DNA of 64,000 nucleotides, from positions 1,426,001 through 1,490,000 of the forward strand of contig NZ_CP109430.1 in the NCBI RefSeq assembly GCF_036250735.1. The letters are read 5' to 3'. Numbering within the stretch: the stretch's first letter is position 1; every line of letters starts with the position of its first letter. Under the pieces are notes generated by a model. The model ran no database searches, was not told the DNA's origin, and saw only the letters and a program-made list of their open reading frames with translations. Shown here one piece after another: positions 50,680 through 57,997 of the stretch. This stretch comes from Streptosporangium sp. NBC_01495 (lineage in GTDB: Bacteria > Actinomycetota > Actinomycetes > Streptosporangiales > Streptosporangiaceae). A program made the translations under genes and the position numbers.

Positions 50680-51602
50680 CAGGTGTCTCCATCAATGAGG
50701 TGGTTCGAGATGGTCTGGTGGGGCGCCACCATGAGTGCGGCTCCGAGCGCGCCCGCTCCGGAGCCCAGGTGCGCGGGCCGGACGCTTACCGGGCCCACCA
50801 GCCGGGCCCGCGCGGCCAGCTCGGCCGCGACGGCCTGCTTCATGAACTCGTAGGCGGGCGCGACTCCGCCGCCGATGACGACCGTGGTGGCGCTGGAGTA
50901 GGCGATGACGTTGCCCAGGACGAGGCCGAGGGCACGCCCCGCGTCGGCGAGCACGGCGCGCTCCAGGCCGTCGGACCGCACGGCGGCGCCGACCACGTCC
51001 GCCGGCGTCTCGGCCCGGCCGCCGCCGGCGCGTACCCGGGCGACGAGCGCGGATCCGCCGGCGACCGTCTCCAGGCAGCCGAACGCCCCGCACCCGCACC
51101 GCGCCCCGTCCGGACGGCAGATCATGTGACCCAGCTCGCCCACGGCATCGCCCCGGGCGGACAGGACGCGCCCGTTGAGGGCGAGCGCTCCCCCGATGCC
51201 CGTGCCCATCGTCACGAACAGGACGTCGTCCTGTCCCCTGGCCGCCCCGAGCTGGAGTTCGGCGCGCGCGAAGGCCCGCGCGTCGTTGACGAGCCGGACG
51301 GGCATGGCCGTCCTGGCTTCCAGCTCGTCGGCGAAGCGCAGGCCGGACCAGTCGCCCGGCAGGTTCGGGATCAGGCGGATGGCGCGCAGATCGTCGGACA
51401 GGTGCCCGGGAACGGCCACTCCGACGGCGTTCACCGGCTGGCCGCCGATCAGGTCGGCGACCGCGTCCACGACGGCCGCCGCGTCGAGCCGGGGGGTCGC
51501 CCGCCGGCCCTGGTCCAGCATGCCGGAGGCGGGTGACCAGCGGGCCCACTTGATCTGGGTGCCGCCGACGTCGATGCCGAGTACGGCCGTGTGCCCGTCC
51601 AC
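50679..51602 (-). CDS. ROK-family sugar kinase
   Basis: 307 residues, GTG start. ATP-binding LGIDVGGTQIKWA, phosphate loop VTMGTGIGGALAL, and the ROK signature with the zinc site GHMICRPDGARCGCGAFGCLETVAGG (His plus three Cys). There is no DNA-binding domain, so it is an enzyme and not a repressor. It leads the minus-strand operon. Glucose, N-acetylglucosamine or N-acetylmannosamine are usual ROK substrates. Confidence 0.88.
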   Translation of the reverse strand: MDGHTAVLGIDVGGTQIKWARWSPASGMLDQGRRATPRLDAAAVVDAVADLIGGQPVNAVGVAVPGHLSDDLRAIRLIPNLPGDWSGLRFADELEARTAMPVRLVNDARAFARAELQLGAARGQDDVLFVTMGTGIGGALALNGRVLSARGDAVGELGHMICRPDGARCGCGAFGCLETVAGGSALVARVRAGGGRAETPADVVGAAVRSDGLERAVLADAGRALGLVLGNVIAYSSATTVVIGGGVAPAYEFMKQAVAAELAARARLVGPVSVRPAHLGSGAGALGAALMVAPHQTISNHLIDGDT

Positions 51603-51630
51603 GCATCACCCCGAATCGAAGTAGTACAGC

Positions 51631-51777
51631 CTGTCTAGACTGGTTGTTGAAATTAGCTTTCGTGTACGCGAGTAGTCAAGGCCCTCACATGATGTTCCGG
51701 CGTTTGGTGCGGGCGGGCGGGGCGGTGGCGCCGATCGTCGGTCGCGTACCGGGAGGTGGGTCAACCCGTCTAGACTG
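51631..51777. promoter_or_regulatory. Two GTCTAGAC palindromes, probable GntR/HutC operators
   Basis: CCTGTCTAGACTGG (51630-51643, core GTCTAGAC 51633-51640) lies near the ROK start, and CCCGTCTAGACTGA (core 51768-51775) lies 60 bp before the GntR start. Both share the form of DasR-type sites (GGTCTAGACC core) recognised by HutC-subfamily GntR proteins such as the one encoded here. One site serves each divergent operon. Confidence 0.7.
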
Positions 51778-51833
51778 ATGGCCATGCACTCTGGTCAAGG
51801 ACCCAGGTTTCGACGGCGAGTCACCGCGCGGGT

Positions 51834-52547
51834 GTGGTCGTGACCAGGCACGCGATCCCTCGCCATCAAGCTGTGGAGCGACACCTGCGAAGCCGGATCG
51901 CCGGTTTGCGGCCCGGCGACGCGGTCGAGTCCGATTCGGAGCTGTCCGCCCTGTTCAACGTCAGCCGGATGACCGTGCGCCAGGCCGCGCAGCGCCTCGC
52001 CGACGAGGGCCTCATCTATCGCGTGCCCGGGGTCGGCACCTTTGTGGCCGAGCCGAAGGTCCATCGCGACATCGCACGGCTCCGGTCGTTCACCGAGGAG
52101 ATGACCCGGCGCGGAGCGGTGGCGAGCTCGCGGGTGCTGGTGGTGGAGATTCGCACCGGTCAGCCCGCCGAGCTGGCCGCGCTCCACCTGGCTCCCCGGG
52201 CGAAGGTGACACACGTGCGCAGGCTCCGCCTCGCCGACGGGAAACCCGTGGCGATCGAGAACGTGGTGCTTCCGATCTCCTGTGCCGCCGTGCTCAACCA
52301 CGACCTTGAGCATGGCTCCCTGCACGACGCGCTTCGGGAGATCGGTGAGATTCCCACCGGCGCCACGGGAACCCTGATCGCGGCCAACGCCGGTCAGGAC
52401 GACGCGGAGTTGCTCGGCGTCCAGCCCGCCGCCGCGCTGCTCGTCGAGGAACGGCTCATCCTCAACCAGAACGGCCAGCCCTTGGAGAACACCCAGACCC
52501 GATACGCGGGCGGGGAGTTCGTCTTCCACATCGCGCTGTCGCGATAG
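51834..52547 (+). CDS. GntR-family regulator, HutC subfamily
   Basis: 237 residues; GTGs at 51834 and 51840 are both possible starts. The N-terminal winged helix (HQAVERHLRSRIAGLRPGDAVESDSELSALFNVSRMTVRQAAQRLADEGLIYRVPGVGTFVAEPK) is followed by a UTRA ligand domain (FTEEMTRRGAVASSRVLVVEIRT...VTHVRRLRLADGKPVAIENVVLP). HutC/UTRA members commonly bind sugar or amino-sugar phosphates. Its stop overlaps the next gene (TAGTG). It should control both the PTE gene and the divergent catabolic operon. Confidence 0.88.
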   Translation: MVVTRHAIPRHQAVERHLRSRIAGLRPGDAVESDSELSALFNVSRMTVRQAAQRLADEGLIYRVPGVGTFVAEPKVHRDIARLRSFTEEMTRRGAVASSRVLVVEIRTGQPAELAALHLAPRAKVTHVRRLRLADGKPVAIENVVLPISCAAVLNHDLEHGSLHDALREIGEIPTGATGTLIAANAGQDDAELLGVQPAAALLVEERLILNQNGQPLENTQTRYAGGEFVFHIALSR

Positions 52548-53503
52548 TGAGCCTGGAGTCCCCGTTGACAGAAGTGATGACGGTCCGCGGACCGGTGGCA
52601 CCATCGGAGCTCGGTTACGTCGACGCGCACGAGCACCTCTTCCTGCGCACTCCGGCGTTGCCCGGCGACGACTTCTGGGACGAGGCGAAGTCGACGGCCG
52701 AGGCCACGCTGGTCCGGTCGAGCGGCATCGGGACCGTCATCGACCTGACTCCCGTCGGCCTCGGACGCAAGCCGGTCGCGCTGGCCAGGCTGGCCGCCGA
52801 CGCCGGTCTGCATGTCGTCGCCGCGACCGGATACCACCGGTCGGCGCACTACCCGCCGTGGCACTGGGCGCGCGAGGTCTCCGCCGAGGTGCTCGTCGAC
52901 ATCCTGCTGACGGATCTCACCACCGGCATCGACGGTCGCGACTGGGCCGGTCCACGCCCTGAGCCGACGACGGTCAGGGCCGGCATCGTGAAACTGGGCG
53001 CCTCCTACCATCGCATCACGACCGACGAGACCCGCTGGTTCCAGGCCGGCGCCGAAGCGGCGTCGCGAGCGGGCGTGCCCGTGGCCGTGCACTGCGAGAA
53101 CGGTACGGCGGCGCATGACATCCTCGACACGCTCGCGGGCCTCGGCGTCGCGGCCCACCGGATCCTGTTGGCCCACACGGACCGCAACCCCGACCTCGAC
53201 CTGCACCGTGAGCTGGCCTCTCGCGGCGCCTACCTCGTCTACGACACGGTGGGCCGGATCAAGTACGGCCCCGACTCGCGCATTCTCGACCTCATCGAGG
53301 GCATGGCCGCGGCCGGGCTGGCCGGCCACGTCTGCCTCGGCACGGACGTCGGTCGCCGCTCCATGCTCCGCGCCTACGGTGGCGGGCCGGGAATGGACGT
53401 GCTCGGCCGGGTCTTCGTGCCCCGGCTCGAACGTCGGCTGGGGCGTGACATCGCCGACCTGGTCTTGCGAGACGCCGTCGCCGCCCTGTTCTCCGGGCGC
53501 TGA
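52547..53503 (+). CDS. Phosphotriesterase-family metal-dependent hydrolase
   Basis: 318 residues, GTG start overlapping the GntR stop. TIM-barrel amidohydrolase of the PTE family: metal ligands DAHEH, bridging Lys in GIVKLGASY, His in VAVHCENG and ILLAHTDRNPD, and Asp in CLGTDVGRR. Members include lactonases, phosphotriesterases and sugar-lactone or N-acyl hydrolases. Beside an FAD oxidoreductase and SDR, a lactonase acting on a sugar lactone is a reasonable guess. No direct evidence for the substrate. Confidence 0.85.
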   Translation: MSLESPLTEVMTVRGPVAPSELGYVDAHEHLFLRTPALPGDDFWDEAKSTAEATLVRSSGIGTVIDLTPVGLGRKPVALARLAADAGLHVVAATGYHRSAHYPPWHWAREVSAEVLVDILLTDLTTGIDGRDWAGPRPEPTTVRAGIVKLGASYHRITTDETRWFQAGAEAASRAGVPVAVHCENGTAAHDILDTLAGLGVAAHRILLAHTDRNPDLDLHRELASRGAYLVYDTVGRIKYGPDSRILDLIEGMAAAGLAGHVCLGTDVGRRSMLRAYGGGPGMDVLGRVFVPRLERRLGRDIADLVLRDAVAALFSGR

Positions 53504-53601
53504 CCCCGCCCCACCCCTCGCCGAGCTTGGGCCGTCGCGCCTGCTTCAACAGGTCGGTCAGGTTGTCGAAGCCCACCGGGTCGAGGCCGAACGGAAAAGC
53601 T

Positions 53602-53629
53602 CCGGATGGGGCGCGTTCGCCCCATCCGG
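53602..53629. terminator. Bidirectional intrinsic terminator
   Basis: CCGGATGGGGCG (53602-53613), loop CGTT, CGCCCCATCCGG (53618-53629). It separates the PTE gene from the convergent GH87 gene. A copy lies at 40812-40843. Confidence 0.85.
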
Positions 53630-53649
53630 TGCCCGGGTCGGCTACGAGG

Positions 53650-56600
53650 CTAGGAGGCGTAGACCTCGAACTCGGAGAGCTGGCCGGCGGGCCAGCCGCT
53701 GTTGGCGGTGAAGGTCAGGCGCAGGTGACGCCTGCTGGTGGCCGGGAAGGTGATGGTGGCCGTGTTACCGGTGGCGGGGTTGAAGGTGTAGGTCGCCGAC
53801 CCGACGACGTTGGTGAAGGTCGTCCCGTCGGTGCTGCCCAGGACGGTGACCGTCTGGGTGCGGGTGGCCCAGGCGGCGGCCGGGGGCAGCTTGAGGACGA
53901 CCCGGCCGACGCTCTGCGTGGAGCCGAGGTCGACCGTGACCGACTGCGGGAAGGCGTTGCTGTTCGACTCCCAGTAGGTGCTGGCGTTGCCGTCCACGGT
54001 GTTGCCCGAGCCGTACACCTGGGCGTGGCTGGTCTCCGTGGTCGGCTTGCCCTGCGCCAGGTTGGTGACGGGCGCCGAGCCGCCGGTGCCGGTCAGGCTC
54101 ACGGTCAGCGGGCTGTTCGGGTCGTTGCCGGCCACGCTCAGGGTGCCGGTACGGGTGCCCGTCGCGGTGGGGGTGAAGGTGACGTTGACGGTGCAGGAGG
54201 CGCCGGCGGCGAGGGTGGTGCCGCAGGTCCTGGTCTGGGCGTAGTCGCCGGTGGTGGCGACCGTGCCGAGCGTCGCCGTGGCGGTGCCGGTGTTGGTGAC
54301 CGTCACGGCCTGCGCCGGGCTGGTGCTGCCGACCGCCCTGGCGGCGAACGTCAGGCTGACCGGGGAGGCCGCCAGCGACACGGTCGGCGTGGGGTCGCCG
54401 CCACCCGGGAAGATCTGGAACTCCGCGATCTGGCCCGCGGGCCAGCCGGTGTTGGCGGTGAGGTTCAGCCGGACATGACGCACGTTCCAGCTGCCCAGCG
54501 GGATCGTGACGCTGTTGCCGGTGGCCGGGTTGAAGGTGTAGCCGGCCGAGGGCTTGATGGTGGTCCAGGTGGTGCCGTCGGTGCTGCCCTGGACGGACAG
54601 GGTCTGCGTCCTGGTCGCCCACGCGGCCGGCGGCGGCAGCTTCAGGGTGACGGAGCCGACGCTCTGCGAGGTGCCCAGATCGGCCTGCAGCCACTGCGGG
54701 AAGGCGTTGCTGTTCGACTCCCAGTAGGTGGCCGTGTTGTCGTCGTTGGCGTTGCTCGGCGGGAAGCCGCCGTTGGAGCTGCTCGCCGTCATCGTCGCGC
54801 CGAGCGCGAGGTTGGTGGTCGAGCCGATGCCGCTGCCGGTCAGGCCGACCGTCAGCGGGCTGTTCGGGTCGTTGCTGGCGACGGTCAGGGTGCCGGTACG
54901 GGTACCCGAGGCGGTGGGGGTGAAGGTGACGTTGACGGTGCAGGAGGCGCCGGCGGCGAGGGTGGTGCCGCAGGTCCTGGTCTGGGCGTAGTCGCCGGTG
55001 GTGGCGACCGTGCCGAGCGTCGCCGTGGCGGTGCCGGTGTTGGTGACCGTCACGGCCTGCGCCGGGCCGGTGCCGCCGATCTGGCGCGCCCCGAAGGACA
55101 GGCTGCCGGGGGAGGCGGTCAGGGCGACGCCGTTGGTGCCGCCACCGGTGAGGCTCACGGTCACCGGGCCGCCGGAAGCGCTGCTGGCAAGGGTGAGCGT
55201 ACCTGTGCGGGTGCCCGTCGCGGTCGGGGTGAAGGTGACGTTGACCGTGCAGGTCGCGCCCGCGGCGAGGGAGCTGCCGCAGTTGTTGGTCTGGGCGTAG
55301 TCGCCGGTGGCGGTCACCGAGCCGATCGGGGCCGCGGTGGCGGCTCCGTTCGTGATGGTGACGGCCTGCGCGGGGCTGGTGCTGCCGACCTGGCGCGCGG
55401 CGAAGGACAGGCTGCCCGGGGAGCCGGACAGGCCGCCGGTGTTGCCGCCGCCACCGGGGTAGATGTAGTTCGGCGTGGGCCAGGTGCCGGTGCAGGTCGT
55501 GCTGCTGGGGCTCCAGCCGGTGTTGCCGGTCCCCATGACGGGCGTGAAGCCCGCGCCGACGCAGTTGTGGATGGCGACACCCGCGCCAATGTGCGCGGCC
55601 CTGACGTTGTTGAACGTCATGTTCGCGCTCGACTGCGCCTGGATCATGTACGTGCCGGTGCCGTCGATGTTCACGTTGTTGAAGTTGACCGTGCTCGTGC
55701 TGCCCTCGATCATGTGGATCGCGGCGTACGAGCTGTCCAGGATGTCGGTGTCGGTGACGTTGATGGTGGCGTTGACCGGCTCGTTGAGCCCGCTGAACCA
55801 GATGGCTCCGACACCGAAGTGCCAGTTGAAGTCGTTGTTGCCCGCCCGGAGCAGGGTGTTGCGGGCCACGGTGTGGGTTCCGGCGACCGCGGTGCCCTGG
55901 CCGGAGTTGACGCCCGGGTAGCGGTTGGCGATGTGGATGCCGCCGCCGTTGCTGACCGTGTCGGCCACCACGTTGTCGGTGATCTGGATGTCCCTGCCGC
56001 CGTACGTGACGATGTTGTTGGCCAGCAGCGTGACGCCCACGGTGTTGAAGGTGAACTTGTTGTTCACGTTCGGCAGCCGGTCCGGCCACATCGCCAGGGC
56101 GTCGTCACCGGTGTTGCGCAGGAACGTGTTCGTCACCGTCGAGTTGGTGACGCCGGTGTGGAAGTTCACGCCGTCGGCGGTCTGGTCGAGGATGCGGCTG
56201 TTCTTGATGGTGAAGTTGTTCATCGGGCCGTCCATCCAGGCGCCGACCTTGGTGTGCTGCATCCACACGTTGTCCACGACCGAGTCGGTCATCGCGCCGC
56301 CCATGGCGTTGACCTGGTCGTCGTCGACGCGCTCCATGATCTCGCCGATGATGGCGAAGTCCTTGAGGCTGACGTTGCGGCTCGGGCCGTTCGCCTCGTG
56401 GGGACGCACCGGGCCGGTGTAGCCGCCTCCGGGGACGTACTTGCCGTAGACGCCGACGGCCCTGTTGCGCTGCGTGGGGTGGCGCCCGCCCAGCACGCTG
56501 TACCAGGGGCCCGCTCCGCGCAGGGTGACACCGTCGACGACCACGTGGTCGTAGAGGTTGTACGTCCCTTCGGGGATGTAGACCTCCTTGGCCTGGGCCT

Positions 56601-57321
56601 TTCCGGCGTCGACGGCGGCCTGGAAGGCGGCGGTGTTGTCGACGCCCGTGTTGTTCTTGACGGCGCCGAAGTCGTCGACCGACAGCGATCCGGCCGGACG
56701 GCCGATCGGGGCGCCGACGACCTCGAAGTCGGCCAGGTCCACGGTGACCGGGATGCCGCCGGTGGACTGGACGCGGACCTTGGCGCCTACGGCGAGCGTG
56801 GACCCGAACATGGTCCGCGTCTCGTCGTAGAAGTGGTGGGGGTTGGTGTCGCCGGGGTTGTTGTTGAACGGGTAACCGCCGTAGTACCAGCCGTACTTGG
56901 AGGTGAGGGTCAGGTCCTTCAGGTGCGTGCCGTTGATCCGCAGGCTGGCGGTGGTGTTCTGCCCGGTTCCCGAGGCGTTGTCCGGCACGCTGTAGCGAAG
57001 CGTTATCGCGTTGGCCGGCCGGGTGAGCGTGAACTCCACGTACTCGCCCGAGGAGTCGAGCGTCACCGCCCTGCGGCCCGAGGCCTCCGAGGGGAGGCGG
57101 CCGTAGATCCGGTCGGGGCCGATCACCTGGCCCGAGTGGGCGGTGTCCTCGGCCTCTATCTCGAAGAAGGGCACGGTGGCGCCGCGCCCAGGGAAGTCGA
57201 ACGGGGAATCGGCTCGTACGGCGGCTGCGGCGGGGGTGACGGGTAAGGAGACCAGCCCTCCCGCCGTCAGCGCCGCGATCGTGGCGATGGTCCAGGCCTT
57301 TAGCCTGCCGGACTTGTTCAT
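53650..57321 (-). CDS. Secreted GH87-type alpha-1,3-glucanase (mycodextranase family), multidomain
   Basis: 1223 residues from ATG 57321 (GAAGGG upstream); a 39-codon upstream extension lacks signal character. Signal peptide 1-34; CBM35-like module about 45-195. A right-handed beta-helix about 200-640 carries WMQHTKVGAWMDGPMNNFTIKNSRILDQTADGVNFHTG and NTFLRNTGDDALAMW. Asp383, Asp406 and Asp407 show the 23-and-1 spacing I recall for GH87 catalytic residues. Then follow two choice-of-anchor-D-type repeats, an F5/8C domain, a third such repeat and a final F5/8C domain. It should attack alpha-1,3-glucan of fungal walls or dental-type glucans. Its 3' end is copied at 40802-40970. Confidence 0.85.
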   Translation of the reverse strand: MNKSGRLKAWTIATIAALTAGGLVSLPVTPAAAAVRADSPFDFPGRGATVPFFEIEAEDTAHSGQVIGPDRIYGRLPSEASGRRAVTLDSSGEYVEFTLTRPANAITLRYSVPDNASGTGQNTTASLRINGTHLKDLTLTSKYGWYYGGYPFNNNPGDTNPHHFYDETRTMFGSTLAVGAKVRVQSTGGIPVTVDLADFEVVGAPIGRPAGSLSVDDFGAVKNNTGVDNTAAFQAAVDAGKAQAKEVYIPEGTYNLYDHVVVDGVTLRGAGPWYSVLGGRHPTQRNRAVGVYGKYVPGGGYTGPVRPHEANGPSRNVSLKDFAIIGEIMERVDDDQVNAMGGAMTDSVVDNVWMQHTKVGAWMDGPMNNFTIKNSRILDQTADGVNFHTGVTNSTVTNTFLRNTGDDALAMWPDRLPNVNNKFTFNTVGVTLLANNIVTYGGRDIQITDNVVADTVSNGGGIHIANRYPGVNSGQGTAVAGTHTVARNTLLRAGNNDFNWHFGVGAIWFSGLNEPVNATINVTDTDILDSSYAAIHMIEGSTSTVNFNNVNIDGTGTYMIQAQSSANMTFNNVRAAHIGAGVAIHNCVGAGFTPVMGTGNTGWSPSSTTCTGTWPTPNYIYPGGGGNTGGLSGSPGSLSFAARQVGSTSPAQAVTITNGAATAAPIGSVTATGDYAQTNNCGSSLAAGATCTVNVTFTPTATGTRTGTLTLASSASGGPVTVSLTGGGTNGVALTASPGSLSFGARQIGGTGPAQAVTVTNTGTATATLGTVATTGDYAQTRTCGTTLAAGASCTVNVTFTPTASGTRTGTLTVASNDPNSPLTVGLTGSGIGSTTNLALGATMTASSSNGGFPPSNANDDNTATYWESNSNAFPQWLQADLGTSQSVGSVTLKLPPPAAWATRTQTLSVQGSTDGTTWTTIKPSAGYTFNPATGNSVTIPLGSWNVRHVRLNLTANTGWPAGQIAEFQIFPGGGDPTPTVSLAASPVSLTFAARAVGSTSPAQAVTVTNTGTATATLGTVATTGDYAQTRTCGTTLAAGASCTVNVTFTPTATGTRTGTLSVAGNDPNSPLTVSLTGTGGSAPVTNLAQGKPTTETSHAQVYGSGNTVDGNASTYWESNSNAFPQSVTVDLGSTQSVGRVVLKLPPAAAWATRTQTVTVLGSTDGTTFTNVVGSATYTFNPATGNTATITFPATSRRHLRLTFTANSGWPAGQLSEFEVYAS
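54094..55077 (-). repeat. Near-identical internal repeat in the GH87 gene
   Basis: About 230 bp at 54094-54330 and 54841-55077 (offset 747 bp) are almost identical, with one uninterrupted match of over 150 bp covering the second and third anchor-D repeats (GTATATLGTVATTGDYAQTRTCGTTL). The silent positions agree, so the duplication is recent or maintained by conversion. Confidence 0.8.
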
Positions 57322-57544
57322 CGGCTGACCCTTCACTTTACGAAGAGCCGGACGCTTCGCGGCCAGAGGCGCCGGGGACGCCGGCCGGTGGTGCCCGGGG
57401 GGTATCCACACCTTAAAATGACGAACAGATTGCTGCAAGATTTCAGCGAATACATGAAACGTAACGACCGTGTTGCGTTGGTTCCCGTACGGAAAGTTTC
57501 ATGTAAGTGCTTGCGTGGCTCCGGAAGCCGCTTGCGCCGTGATG

Positions 57545-57745
57545 GAAGCGGCACCCGGCGGTTCGCCCGGCGCGCCCGGCGTGCCCGGTCCGTCCGACGT
57601 GCCCGGTCTGCCCGGTCCGCCCAACGCGCCCGGTCTGCCCGGCGTGCCTGGTCTGCCCGGCGTGCTTGGTCTGGCTGGCGTGCCTGGTCCGCCCGGTTCG
57701 CCCGGTTCGCTCGACGCGGCCGGTCCGGCCGGTGCTCGCCGGGAT
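57545..57745 (+). repeat. Degenerate 9/15-bp repeat with collagen-like reading
   Basis: Runs of CCCGGTCTG, CCCGGCGTG, CCCGGTCCG in near-tandem. Read on the plus strand from 57470 (GTG) the frame gives Gly-X-Y triplets ([47 protein letters not shown]) within a 102-codon ORF that has no signal peptide or clear ribosome binding site. I annotate it as a repeat and not as a gene. Confidence 0.6.
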
Positions 57746-57997
57746 AGGGGTGAGGCCCCCCCCGGGCTGCCGCCGTGATCGCTGGCAGAACATCCCGAAT
57801 GCGCAATACGAGGAGGTTCGCCGGTTTTTTCGGCGAAGGCCGATGCGCTGCCCTACGATGCTTCATCGTGGTGAGCCGGCACGGTACGGCACGGCGGAAC
57901 GAAACGGCCCCGAGCAGGCCGGACGGCGCCCCGGCGCGAGAGAACGGCGGCGGTCACGTGGGACTGTTCGAGGACGAACGAGAGATGGCGCTGTCGG
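57746..57997 (+). other. Leader region of the AfsR-like gene
   Basis: A 76-codon frame (57775-58005) ends MALSDE by overlapping the AfsR-like start (ATGAGTGA). The AfsR-like ATG at 57998 lacks a good ribosome binding site, so coupling to an upstream reading frame is possible. Otherwise no feature is seen. Confidence 0.3.

Noticed and set aside
53527..57246. A 1239-codon plus-strand frame opposite the GH87 gene
   Set aside because: Gly/Arg/Val-rich shadow including its own pseudo-repeats caused by the real gene's duplicated modules.
57470..57778. Collagen-like protein gene
   Set aside because: No ribosome binding site, no signal peptide, and the pattern can arise from short GC-rich repeats; kept only as a repeat and a finding.
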